A DNA stretch of 64,000 nucleotides from Caulochytrium protostelioides (Eukaryota; Chytridiomycota; Caulochytriomycetes; Caulochytriales; Caulochytriaceae), in contig ML014181.1 of NCBI GenBank assembly GCA_003615045.1, forward strand, positions 25,066-89,065. Direction: 5' to 3'. The position numbers and the translations under genes were made by a program. Below, piece by piece: positions 1 to 9,143 of this stretch. Position 1 is the stretch's first letter; each line of letters starts with the position of its first letter. The notes beneath the pieces are model-generated. The model had not been told where the DNA came from. It was given only the letters and a program-made list of their open reading frames with translations, and ran no database searches.

Positions 1-977
1 GTGACCCGCGCGAGGCGCGAAAACATGTCCCATCCGACGCGCTCCAGCGTGTTCGCCGCCGGCTGTCCGGCGATCTGCGACACGATCCCGAGGCCCGTCG
101 TAAAGCCGGACTGTGCCAGATTCTGCAGATGCTGGATGCGCTCGGGGAGCACCGGCGTCGCGCCACGTTTCGGCGGGTCCGGCGACGGCGACGGCGACGA
201 CGACGGCGACGGCGCCGTGGGGCCTTCATCCGCGCCCGTGCGCAGCGCGGCCTGACCTAGGGTCGACGATGATGAGACTGATGACGACGGTGGAAGCACC
301 GTATACAGGACCTGCTCAGAGGCGGAGGGGTCGGCCGATCCAGCAGCCATCTGGAAGCCCGTGGCACGGACCCACGTCTCGAGCTCGCGGCACACGGCGT
401 GGCGGGACGGCGCATCGGCGGCACGGCCAGGGTCGTACCACAGCGCGGGCAACCCGGTGTCCGCAAATGCGGGCAGCGTGCGCGACGGCGCGGGCATCAC
501 GGCCATGCGCGTCGTCGGCGCGGCGTCGGTCGTCGGCGACGCCACTAGGTAGGTCACGTAGGCGGGCAGGCCGTCGCCGTGGGCCATCGTGAGCTCGCTG
601 CCAATGCAGAAGCGGTGCATGCGCATGAGCGGCAGGGTCAAGGCCTCGGCGGGCGGCGGAATCGTGACGATGTGGCGCGGCATCTGGTGGCCGGCGGCGC
701 TCAGGGCTGTCAGGGCCACGAGGTGAGCGACATCGGCGTTGCCCGCGGCGACGTCTGCGGGAATCCAGCACAGCGCCCACCCGGCGTTCGGATCAGGCGC
801 GGCCTTCTCCGGGGTCGTCGCGCTGATCAGGGCGGGCACATGGGCGAGTGCTAGGATGCCGTCGCGGCCGGCGGTTTCGCTCGGTGGCGACGTCCCTGGC
901 GCGGCGGACTGCCGCAGGACGACGCCGCTCCGGGCCGCGTAGAGAACGTAGGCATTGTCCATGGCGTCGGCGTCCAT
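1..977 (-). CDS. N-terminal part of a Gyp7/TBC1D15-like Rab GTPase-activating protein (runs off the left edge)
   Basis: The minus strand is open for about 325 codons from an ATG at 977 (a second ATG lies at 962) to the window edge, so the 3' part is missing. The protein opens with 'DNAYVLYAARSGVVL', resembling the N-terminal beta-rich region of Gyp7/TBC1D15 proteins (family motif: a 'lly.ksgv.vhpt' start). Further on is 'GLPALWYDPG' followed by 'ELETWV', matching the family's 'LPalhFH.GG..afL..L'. Next comes a Ser/Pro run coded by GACGGC repeats, then 'GFTTGLGIVSQI' and 'RVGWDMFSRLARV', which resembles the segment just before the catalytic TBC domain. The TBC domain with its Arg/Gln fingers would lie outside the window. 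Such proteins act on Ypt7/Rab7-type GTPases in vacuolar traffic. The identification rests on weak N-terminal motifs only. Confidence 0.5.
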   Translation of the reverse strand, partial: MDADAMDNAYVLYAARSGVVLRQSAAPGTSPPSETAGRDGILALAHVPALISATTPEKAAPDPNAGWALCWIPADVAAGNADVAHLVALTALSAAGHQMPRHIVTIPPPAEALTLPLMRMHRFCIGSELTMAHGDGLPAYVTYLVASPTTDAAPTTRMAVMPAPSRTLPAFADTGLPALWYDPGRAADAPSRHAVCRELETWVRATGFQMAAGSADPSASEQVLYTVLPPSSSVSSSSTLGQAALRTGADEGPTAPSPSSSPSPSPDPPKRGATPVLPERIQHLQNLAQSGFTTGLGIVSQIAGQPAANTLERVGWDMFSRLARV

Positions 978-1751
978 CGCCGGCGGAAAGGCCCGGCAGG
1001 CCCGCGTGCTAGGGGTGACGGGCCTCGTCAGCGAGTGGGGATGAAGAGAGATCGGCACGACGTGGCACGACGTGGTATGTTGGGTATGGGATGGGGCAAT
1101 GAGTGTGCAGATTCGATAAGGCGTCAGGACCAGCTGGAAATGACGTGACGCCCGAATGGCTCGACAGCGATCTGGATCGTCTTGATCGAAAAGCACAACG
1201 ACTAGCATCTCGACGTGAACGACGTAGGGACCGTACCTCTTTATGACCTACTCATCCGTGCCATGAGCTTGTCCGAGAAAAGGACGTCAGTCCGTTTGCG
1301 TTCGACCACTCGGCTGCATCACCCGGTGGCCGGCTTTCACAACAGATGTGGCGCTGGCGCAGCGGCCGGTCGGTCCGGAGCCGAAAGCAGAACACAGAAG
1401 GCCCCGACCGCCCTGCGTCCCTGTCCTCTTCCCCTGAACACGCGCACGTGCCCGGCGGGCCCACCTCTCTGCAGATGGGGCCGGTGAGGGTGCCGGTTGC
1501 TGATGCGAGGGCTCCGCTGCATTCCGGTAGCATCCTTTGTTGTCCATCATTGTTTATCCCAGATCCCATCCCTTCGTTGATTGCCAGCGCTGCCACTGGC
1601 GCCCGTATCGAAGGTCCAAGATCGTCATCGTCTGTCGTCCGTCGAGCCGGTACTCGACAGACAGGCGAGTATCAAGTCAGAAATAAAAAGAACAAAAATG
1701 AGATTCAATGATTAAGGGTTTTAAAAAGAGAAATGGGATGTACCACGGGTT
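978..1751. other. intergenic, 774 bp
   Basis: This stretch holds the upstream region of the Gyp7-like gene and the 3' flank of the tyrosinase gene. The part next to the tyrosinase stop (about 1680-1750) is A/T-rich, as expected of a 3' UTR. The ORFs on both strands between 1215 and 1711 are short, overlap one another and have no protein-like composition. I see no gene. Confidence 0.6.
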
Positions 1752-4700
1752 TTACAACATCAGCGCCGCGAGAAGGGCCGAGGCTGTGACGAAAGACGCG
1801 ACAAGGGTGCTGAAGAGCGTGGAGGCCGGGGTGTGGCCGGCCGAGACCGAGATGACAGCCGCCTCGGCCGTCTTGGCGGCAGCGTAGGTCTCGCAGCGCG
1901 AGTACTGCGAGTAGCCGTGCATGGGCGTCACGGTCGAGATGGTCACCTGCGGGCGGACGTCGTCGTTCGTCGGCATCGGGTACGGCGCGACAGTGGTGCC
2001 GGCGAGAATCTCCTGGACGACGGTCGAACAGGCCTGGTTGAGACGCGACATGATGCCGTCGACGTCGAAGTGGCTGCGGTTGAAGTTCATGTCGATCCAC
2101 GAGTCCGGCAGCGTGATGGGGACAAACTCGCTGGGCGGCTTGTAGCTCTTGTCGAAGTAGTTCGTCGGGACGCCCGGCATCGTGTACGAGCGCGTCGGTG
2201 TGGCGGTGCGGATCGGGCGGCCGTTCGTCATCGACACGGGCGCGGACGCCGTCGTCGACGACAGCACGCCCGTCGTCACCGAGCTCGTCGTGATCGTGAT
2301 GACCTGGCCGTTCGTCGACACCGTCGTCGCGAACGTCACCGTGCTGCTCGCGAGGTCCGTGTTGGGCGCAAGCGCCGCCGGCGCCGCCGAGGTCGTCGCC
2401 GGCGGCACATACGTCGCCGTCGCCGTCACGGCCGATCCGGCCGCGTCGTTCGTCACCACGAGGTATGCGCCCGTCGCGGTCGTCGTGGGTGCGACGGCCG
2501 TCACCGTGACGGTGCCGGCGGAGCCCGCCAGGTCGGTCGTCACAATCATGTACGTCGACTGCTCGACCGGCGTCGCCGTCTCCGTCGGCAGCGGGCTCGC
2601 CGGCGCGTAGCCCATCCACGTGCTCGGCTGGCCGACCTTGTCGGTCGTCACGATAAAGTAGGTCGAGGCGGGCACCTCCGTGGGGGTCTCGGTGGCCGCT
2701 TCAGTGGCCGTCACGGTGCTGACAACGCCGTCCGTGGCGGTCGTCTCGATGTAGTAGTGCGGCGCGGGGGCGTTGGTGGGCGCCGGCACCGTGGGGTTCG
2801 TCGACGTCGTCGTCAGCGTCAAGGTGCCGTAAGCGCCGTCCGCGCCCGGGGTCAGGATCAGCATCGACGTCGGGACGGGGGCGTCCTCGGTCGCCGACGC
2901 GGTCTGCGTGATCGTCGACACAATCGTCGTCGGCTGGCCGGCATCGTCGGTCGTCTCAATGACGGTCGTGGCCATGCTGGTGGCGGTCGCCTCCATCGTC
3001 GAGGTGATGGTGGTCACGACGCCGGCGTCGTCGGTCGTCTCGATCACGGTCGTCGACATGGACGACGGCGCGGCCGTCACTTCCATCGTGCTCGTCACGT
3101 TCGTCGCGGCGCCAGCGTCGTCGGTCGTCTCGATCACGGTCGTCGACAGCGACACCGCCGCCGAGCTGGAGGCCGTCGCCGTCGTGCCAGCGTCGGCGGT
3201 CGGCAGGAGCACGAGCGTGTTGCTGTAGTAGCCGTGGCTGGCGGTCTGCGTCACGACCACATACGCCGAGGACGTCGACGTCACGTAAGCACCCGAGTCG
3301 TCGGTGGTCACATAGACAATCGTCGACGGCGCCGCGGCTTCGGTGGTGCTCGCGGTGCCAGAGGCGGTGCCCGAGGCCGTGCCGGTGACGGTGGCCGTGC
3401 CGGTGACGGTGGCCGTGCCGGTGACGGTGGCCGTGCCGGTGGCCGTGCCGTCCTGGGCCGGCGCGTCGGTCAGGGTGCTGCTGGCGGCCGTCGACGAGCC
3501 GCTCGCCGCGCTGCCCGTCACGTCGCCGGTCACGAGCGCCGGCGCTGCCGACGTCGTGATGGTCACGACCTGCGTCTCGCCGTCCACGACCGTCGTCGAC
3601 GTCACCACCGCTTCGCCCGCGGGGGACGTCGACCACTCGCCGTCGGCGCTGCCGGTGCTGGTGGCGGACAGGTCGGCCGTCGCCGTGCTGCCGGTCGCGT
3701 CCGTGGTGCTGCTCGCGGTCGGCGCGAGGGTCGTCTCGGCGCCGTCGGCGCCGGTCGTGATGGTCGCCGTCGCCGTCGCCGAGACGCCGTCGGCAGGCGT
3801 CGCCGAGCCCGTGGCCGAAGCGTCCGGCACCGTCGTCGTCGTCACAACCGAGGTCGCGCCGTTCTCGTCCGTCAGCGTTGTCGTCACGAGGGATCCCGTC
3901 GTCGAGCCGTCGGCCGTGCCGGTCGTCGAGCTCATCATGCTGTCGGCCGACGCGGACGTCGAGTTGGTGCCGGCGCCTGGGGTCACCAGCGGCGCCGTCT
4001 CGCCGTAGGGCACATAGGCCGCGCACGCATCCGAGACGTCCATGACGCTGGCTGCGGTGAGGCTGTCGAAGCCAATGAGCGGCGAGGAGAGACTCGCCTC
4101 AGAGCCGTCCGAGTGCTGGCCAGCGAACTGGAAGGCGCTGTTGCCGTCGTGACCTTCCAAGGCCCACGCGACCTGCACGTTGTACCAGAGATAGTCAAGG
4201 AAGGCGTGGTGGAAAAAGAACGTCGGGTCGGTGGGCGACGACATGCTGTCAAAGTCGTAGCCGACGTTGATGTGCAGCTCACCGTGGATCAGCTCGATCG
4301 AGGGCCACCACGAGCGGTAGCCGTCTGTCGACTGCGAGTACACGCGGCCCAGCATCTCGGGCGACTTGAGCGTTCCCAGCCCCGTCTGCTGCGTGAATCG
4401 GCGCCGCAGCGTGCCCGTGTAGGCATAGCGGCTCTTGAAGTTGGCGAACGGGCCGTTCGGGATGACGCCGTTGTTCGAGCCGCCCAAGTGCGACTCAGCC
4501 CAGATGTCGGAGCTGCCGGCATTGTTGTACTCGCGGGACCAGTCCCAGTAGCCGAGGCAGATCGACGGGTCGACCGTCTGGAGGAGTGACTCGACGTGAT
4601 ACAGGTACGCGCGGTGGAAGGGAAAGAAGCGCGCGTCACCGTGCGCCGTGGGCGCGTTGTCGACGTGCTTCGCGATGACTTCGCGGTCCCAGATCGACAG

Positions 4701-4877
4701 GCCGTTCGCGTCCTTCTCGGAGTGGAGCGTCAGGATGGCATCCGTGAACGTTTTCCATTGCTGCTCGCTCCAGCTGTGAATTTCCTGACGGTTGCACGTG
4801 CTCGTACATGCCGCATTGGCAAATGGCAGCTGCGCGACCAATGCCACGGCCAGCGAAATGAATAAAGAGACCAACAT
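1752..4877 (-). CDS. secreted tyrosinase with long Ser/Thr repeat tail and probable GPI anchor
   Basis: This is a type-3 copper protein that oxidises monophenols and diphenols, probably for melanin or wall cross-linking. The start is the ATG at 4877; the frame continues upstream only to a TTG. The 1041-aa protein begins with a signal peptide (residues 1-22, cleavage after 'PFANA'). The CuA site is H71, H79 and H88 in 'FFPFHRAYLYHVE'. The CuB site is H198 and H202 in 'HGELHINVG' plus the HH pair 223/224 in 'DPTFFFHHAFLDYLW'. The catalytic domain ends near residue 290. About 580 residues of Ser/Thr/Ala/Val-rich repeats follow, then a distinct module with 'PTNYFDKSYKPP' and two cysteines, and a C-terminal hydrophobic stretch ending 'ALLAALML', typical of a GPI signal. 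The repeat tail should be heavily O-mannosylated and hold the enzyme at the wall or membrane. Functional class is firm; GPI anchoring is inferred. Confidence 0.93.
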   Translation of the reverse strand: MLVSLFISLAVALVAQLPFANAACTSTCNRQEIHSWSEQQWKTFTDAILTLHSEKDANGLSIWDREVIAKHVDNAPTAHGDARFFPFHRAYLYHVESLLQTVDPSICLGYWDWSREYNNAGSSDIWAESHLGGSNNGVIPNGPFANFKSRYAYTGTLRRRFTQQTGLGTLKSPEMLGRVYSQSTDGYRSWWPSIELIHGELHINVGYDFDSMSSPTDPTFFFHHAFLDYLWYNVQVAWALEGHDGNSAFQFAGQHSDGSEASLSSPLIGFDSLTAASVMDVSDACAAYVPYGETAPLVTPGAGTNSTSASADSMMSSTTGTADGSTTGSLVTTTLTDENGATSVVTTTTVPDASATGSATPADGVSATATATITTGADGAETTLAPTASSTTDATGSTATADLSATSTGSADGEWSTSPAGEAVVTSTTVVDGETQVVTITTSAAPALVTGDVTGSAASGSSTAASSTLTDAPAQDGTATGTATVTGTATVTGTATVTGTASGTASGTASTTEAAAPSTIVYVTTDDSGAYVTSTSSAYVVVTQTASHGYYSNTLVLLPTADAGTTATASSSAAVSLSTTVIETTDDAGAATNVTSTMEVTAAPSSMSTTVIETTDDAGVVTTITSTMEATATSMATTVIETTDDAGQPTTIVSTITQTASATEDAPVPTSMLILTPGADGAYGTLTLTTTSTNPTVPAPTNAPAPHYYIETTATDGVVSTVTATEAATETPTEVPASTYFIVTTDKVGQPSTWMGYAPASPLPTETATPVEQSTYMIVTTDLAGSAGTVTVTAVAPTTTATGAYLVVTNDAAGSAVTATATYVPPATTSAAPAALAPNTDLASSTVTFATTVSTNGQVITITTSSVTTGVLSSTTASAPVSMTNGRPIRTATPTRSYTMPGVPTNYFDKSYKPPSEFVPITLPDSWIDMNFNRSHFDVDGIMSRLNQACSTVVQEILAGTTVAPYPMPTNDDVRPQVTISTVTPMHGYSQYSRCETYAAAKTAEAAVISVSAGHTPASTLFSTLVASFVTASALLAALML
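2210..3975 (-). repeat. Ser/Thr-rich internal repeats of the tyrosinase tail
   Basis: Three repeat families can be read in the protein. One is three copies of 'TTVIETTDDAG' followed by a Thr/Ser spacer. A second is about four copies of a unit like 'YmIVTTDlAGsagTvT'. The third is a short 'GTATVT' run coded by three tandem 18-bp units near 3382-3435. Such runs are typical of fungal wall-linked stalks and are prone to length change by slippage or recombination. Confidence 0.8.
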
Positions 4878-7802
4878 GGTGGTGGTGGCACGGCGGTTGA
4901 TCCGACCACGACGGGAGCGGTGCCTACGTGTCAATGAGAAGCGGTGCCTGGTGTGCTCAAGATTCCTTTCCCGTGTGTGTCAGTTCTGTGCGGAAGCCAG
5001 ACCAGTGAGAGCAAGCAGGGAGAAGGGAGAAGGGGGTTTCAAACAGTAAAAAAGGGGCGGAAGCGAGACAAATGGTACACAAGGGGGGGAAAGGGGGAAA
5101 GGGGGGTCGGTGATCGGCAGACAGACCATGCGACTGCTGCCAAGGAGGAAAGGGGGTGGAGTGACCGCGAATGAGGGATGCCGATCAACAGCAGCTCAAT
5201 CAACGGAACCGGTAGAGGCGACGAGACGTGCCGTGGCCCTATAAACAACACCAACAAGAAAAGAAACTCCCACCTTGTGAATGCCGTGCACGGGGCCACC
5301 GAGACGGCAGGAGATGGGATGAAGCAGGGGACCGGGAGTGGGTGTGTGGCGACGAGGAGCCGGGAAGGAATCTGCGGAAGGGTGATACCGTATCGTCATC
5401 GGCTTCCGGAAGGACCTGAGAGCGGGCGGATCAACCCTGTCTTCTGATCCGCTGATCTCCGGCCCGCGCTCTATATATGGAAGCGCGGTCCCCGCGGACG
5501 GGTGGGAACGGTGCCTTCGGGGTCGCGCCACTCAGGCCACGCCGGCCCGGCCAGGCCCGGCCAGGCCCTCGCGCGCCCCTTCGTGCGACGGGCACCCGGT
5601 GGGCCCCCCGCGTGCGCGCGCGCCCTTCGAGGCGCTCGGCCGAGCCGTGCGCCGTCAAAAATGCCGCGTCTGGAAAAGGCTGCGCTCGGGTCGCGCGGCC
5701 CGTGCCACGCGCGCTGTGGCCAGGACGCTGGGCTCAGCCGGAGGACGGCGTCGCACGGCCCGCGGCCGATCTCACCCGCGCCGTCGGCGCCGTCCATCGC
5801 GGTGCCATACTGCGGCGCGGCGGTCGCGCGCGCGTCCGGTCGCCGCGCTGCGCTGCGCTGCGCCACCCCACGCCCGGGGGTTCGAGCGGCGTGGTGAGGG
5901 CGGCGGCGGGTCCGGCCGGCCGGCCGTCGCCATTCGGTCATGCGCGTCGGGGTCGCGGGGTTCACCCGAGCGCCGCGCGAGCGCCGCGCGAGCGCCGTCC
6001 GCCGGCGACGAGGATCCCGACCCCCCGCGCGCGAGGCGGCCCGATCCGGCCAGCTCCCCGCATACTGGGCCGGCCGACCGTTGCTGCCCGTGGGTGTTGG
6101 GCCCATCGCTCAAATCTGCTCGAATCGGCGCCGACCCCTCGGACCTTCGGACCCGCGCGTCGGCGCGCTTCCGGTCGTGGGCGGCCGCGGGGACCCCTGG
6201 CGGCGGCCGGCTCCGGCCGAAATGAGGCGGGCGCCACCCTCCGCGGTGGTCCGTGAAGGCGGCGGCCCCGGCGGCCTCCGTGCGCTCGACAACAAGAACG
6301 CCACCCAGCACCCGGAGGCCCGATCCGACCGCCCTCAGGCGCCGATCAAGCAGACATCCGACGAGACCGGCCAGAGACCCCAGAGCGATCCTCCGACCGT
6401 CAGGGGGCCATGAGCCCAGGCGGCCGCCTTTCTTTCCGCCATGGAGCGGAGGTCGGCGCGCCATCGTCTCGGCCCCGGCGCCGTCGCGACCCGCGGCTGA
6501 TGGCTCGACCTTCGCCCGGGCACCCGTCGATGGTGGCCGCGCAGGATGTGGCAGAGGCGTGACGGCGCAGACGCACGCGCCCCGCGATCCACGTTCGAAC
6601 CCGAATCCCAATCAACCGTCATGGCCGGCGGAGCGGCGACGTCTGACCAGGAGGCATCGCGGGAGCGCATGGCGGCGCAGGCACCGAGGGGCCGAATGGC
6701 ATCGCGGCGGGCCATCCAGCACCACAGGAGGCCGTCGTCTCGCAGCGCTCGCGCGATGCCCCTACTCCCGTAGCGCGCCATCGGGCACGCGCAAGCGCAC
6801 AGGTATGGCCCGAGAAGGGGAGGCGTCCCACGTTCACGTGCATGACTCATCCTGCCTGATGGGCAGTCCGGCCGTGATGAGGATTTGGGGATCGTTCCAA
6901 TCTTGATGAGACGCGCACAGCAGCAGATGCATGGGCCGAATCGGCGCATACTGGGATCCGCCATCGACGCCTCGTGCACGTTCCCAAGATGGGAAACGGG
7001 TACGCCGACTCCATGCGACTATGGCGCGGGTTCGAAAAGGGCGCAGCGCAGACGCTCGGATGAGATTATGATCCTTGGGGCTCGCTGCCTGATGTTGACG
7101 CATCCCGCGAGCCATGATGCACGCTGGTCGTGCTTGCCCTGGCCAAGCATGCCATGAAAGGCGCGTCCCAAGATGGATCGGGGCTATCGTCGTCATGCGA
7201 CCTCATTTGCGGTTCATTTGTCGCCGCGGCGAACGCGGCCCAGCGTCGTGCGGGTGCGGCCCTCGCAGCCCCATCCGTCATGATCGGATCATCCATCCCT
7301 GACTGCATTTCTCAATATCCAGACTGAATCAAGTGAACCAATCGAGCCATGCTTACATGAGATGATCAGGTGACCTCGTGACGACGATGGCATGAGCCTG
7401 GCATGCCGCATCCGGGTAGCGCGTCGGTGTGACGCCACCTGAAGCGATGATGAGCGCAAAAGACGGCGAGGCCGTCGCAGTCCTGTTCCGGCGGAAGCAT
7501 CGGAATGGTTCTGGACGGGCGCGCCGCCGCTCATTGATGTCGAGCCCTTCCGAATCGAGCCATGGCGCCGTGCGGCGTCCAGTATGAAGAAGCCCCTCGT
7601 GCCCCAGCACGAGGGGCCTCCTGCGACGCGGCGTCGGAGGCGCTCCAGGGAAACGGCGTACACGCCGATCGTTGACTAGGAGCGCTGCTGGTGACGACGG
7701 CGGCGGCGTGAACCGGCACTCATGCAACGCGCTTCGTCTTGCCGAGCACATTCGATCCAGCGCCTCTGGCCCAGTGCCTCCGGCGGCGGCGGGGGGAGGG
7801 GA
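4878..7802. other. long intergenic, about 2.9 kb
   Basis: This contains the tyrosinase promoter side (4878-5450) and the 3' side of the TEN1-like gene. From about 5470 to 6600 the DNA is extremely GC-rich. The overlapping frames there (for example 5477-6256 plus and 5772-6611 minus) are rich in Arg, Ala, Pro and Gly with no domain, and look like composition artefacts. A TATA-like 'ctatatatgg' lies at about 5470-5479, facing no convincing gene. A perfect hairpin lies at 7592-7617. I see no supported gene. Confidence 0.5.
7592..7617. repeat. perfect 11-bp inverted repeat with 4-nt loop
   Basis: The arms 'gcccctcgtgc' (7592-7602) and 'gcacgaggggc' (7607-7617) are exact reverse complements around the loop 'ccca'. 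It looks like a strong RNA or DNA hairpin. It lies about 190 bp beyond the stop of the TEN1-like gene, on the 3' side of that minus-strand gene, so it could sit in its 3' UTR. It has no flanking T-run. Function unknown. Confidence 0.6.
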
Positions 7803-8420
7803 TCAGCGCTGGATACTGCGTCGGACATTGACGACGGTGTGATAGAGCACGACGTCCAGTCCGTCCGCGTCCCAGTACAGCCGCGGCGTCAGCACGACCC
7901 GAGGCAAGGGCGGCTGGTCCTTGGCCGCCGTCCCTGGCGGTGCCTCGGCGGTGGCGGCGGCGGCGGCGGGGGCAGGCTCGTCGCTGACTTCGCCGATCCA
8001 TTGGTAGAGCCGGCCGGGCACCAGGCGCGGGAAGTCGGTCACCGGGGGCGGCTGCTGGCGGGCCTCGCGGCGCGACGCTGGCCCCGGATGGTGCGCGACC
8101 ACCACGTGGCGCAGATCCACGTCGATCTCCATCTCCGTCGGCGTCCCGGGGCGCGTCGCCGCGGCGCGGACGGCGCCGGCCGCCGGCACGACGTGCAGAA
8201 AGGGGTCGCGGATCCGGGCCGACGGACGCGACCAGTCGATGCTCACGAGGCGGCCGAGGACGCGATACGACGGCGGCGGCGACTCGGGTCCCGGCGGGGA
8301 CGCGGCCTTGGCCTGGGCCTGGGCGTCGGCGTCGGCGTCGGCGTCGGCATCCGCGTTCAGGGACGCGTCGCGAACGAGCTCGTAGACATGGCGGATCGAT
8401 GCGAACGGACGCGGCGCCAT
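7803..8420 (-). CDS. TEN1-like OB-fold protein (CST telomere complex)
   Basis: The protein is 205 aa from the ATG at 8420; the longer open frame upstream to 8807 is Arg/Pro-rich and not protein-like. The pattern fits Ten1, the small OB-fold subunit of the Cdc13/CTC1-Stn1-Ten1 complex that caps telomeres and helps DNA polymerase alpha fill-in. It has 'YRVLGRLVSID' (first strand), 'MEIDVDLRHVVV' (compare the 'vdlslVep' segment), 'LVPGRLYQWIGEV' (compare 'Gslv.viGEl') and a C-terminal 'GLDVVLYHTVVNVRR' (compare 'v.GldlelYe.av..rr'). A run of Ala-Asp dipeptides near residues 21-33 is coded by a GGCGTC hexamer repeat. It lies head-to-head with the AP endonuclease gene. Ten1 proteins are very divergent, so the call rests on the order of these motifs. 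Confidence 0.6.
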   Translation of the reverse strand: MAPRPFASIRHVYELVRDASLNADADADADADAQAQAKAASPPGPESPPPSYRVLGRLVSIDWSRPSARIRDPFLHVVPAAGAVRAAATRPGTPTEMEIDVDLRHVVVAHHPGPASRREARQQPPPVTDFPRLVPGRLYQWIGEVSDEPAPAAAAATAEAPPGTAAKDQPPLPRVVLTPRLYWDADGLDVVLYHTVVNVRRSIQR

Positions 8421-9143
8421 CGTCGACACAAGGCCAAGCGAGGCCGCCGTCGACCGCGGCTGCGAGCGCCACCGAGGAGAGGACGAGCAAGAGGCCCGCA
8501 GGGCAGGGATGCGCGGCTTGCAGGGGGGCAAGCACGGCGGCGGCAAGGCCGGCGGCTGTGCCAGGCAGGGTCGACCCGCGGCGCGATCGTGGCACGCGGG
8601 ATGCCCACCCCAGGGCCCACCAACGACGTCCGAGCGCCGATCGGACACGCGGCGGCGACCATGATATCCCCGGCATCGCGGCGGTCCGAACGGAGGCGCG
8701 GCGGCTGGTCGCGGCGTCGGCCGGGCACGGCGACCCACGATGGGCTTGGCCAATCGGGGTCCGCCGCCGAGAGGCGCGCGAGTGCTCGCGCCCATTGCCC
8801 GCCCCATGGCCGTTGGCGCGGGTCGTTGCGCGGCGGCGGCGGCGCACCCTTGCGGCTTTTATCACGTGGGCAGGCGGCGGAGCGGCAGTGGCGGGACACG
8901 GCATGCTTGCGCCTCCGTGAGCTCCGGCCGCACGTCCGCTCGAATGCCAACGCAGAGAAGCCTGAAAACTCCGACACCACGTCCGCGGTCGTCTTGATGC
9001 GAGGGTCGTCCGTATGGATCACGGGACGCGTCGCTGACGGGCACGAGCCAGAGCGATGCGTCGCTGATGCTGCTCGATCGATCTCGTACTGGGCGCGCTT
9101 CTGGCTCACGCTGCAGATCAATCACGCCGCTCGGTCCGCATCG
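8421..9143. promoter_or_regulatory. shared divergent promoter region, 723 bp
   Basis: The TEN1-like gene (minus) and the AP endonuclease gene (plus) start at its two ends, so the space must carry both promoters. I see no clear TATA box. The overlapping frames through this space (part of 7722-10658 plus and 7803-8807 minus) are GC-bias artefacts. Confidence 0.5.

Noticed and set aside
1833-4589. 918-codon open frame antisense to the tyrosinase gene
   Set aside because: It is Arg/Gly/His-rich, has no domain, and arises because Ser/Thr/Val codons with G or C at the third position rarely give stops on the opposite strand.
5468-5480. TATA-like 'ctatatatgg'
   Set aside because: No credible gene begins downstream on either strand within a normal distance; the tyrosinase ATG is about 600 bp away.
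5477-6611. Overlapping 259- and 279-codon frames on both strands
   Set aside because: Extreme GC content, Arg/Ala/Pro/Gly composition and no motif; they are chance frames.
7020-7045. 'gggttcgaaaagg' and similar GGTTCGA words (also near 30423 and 30495) as tRNA B boxes
   Set aside because: The flanking sequence does not fold into a cloverleaf and there is no matching A box at the right distance.
7722-9143. Upstream extension of the AP endonuclease frame
   Set aside because: This part is Arg/Pro/Gly-rich, overlaps the TEN1-like gene on the other strand and has no family similarity; the ATGs at 9144 or 9237 are better starts.
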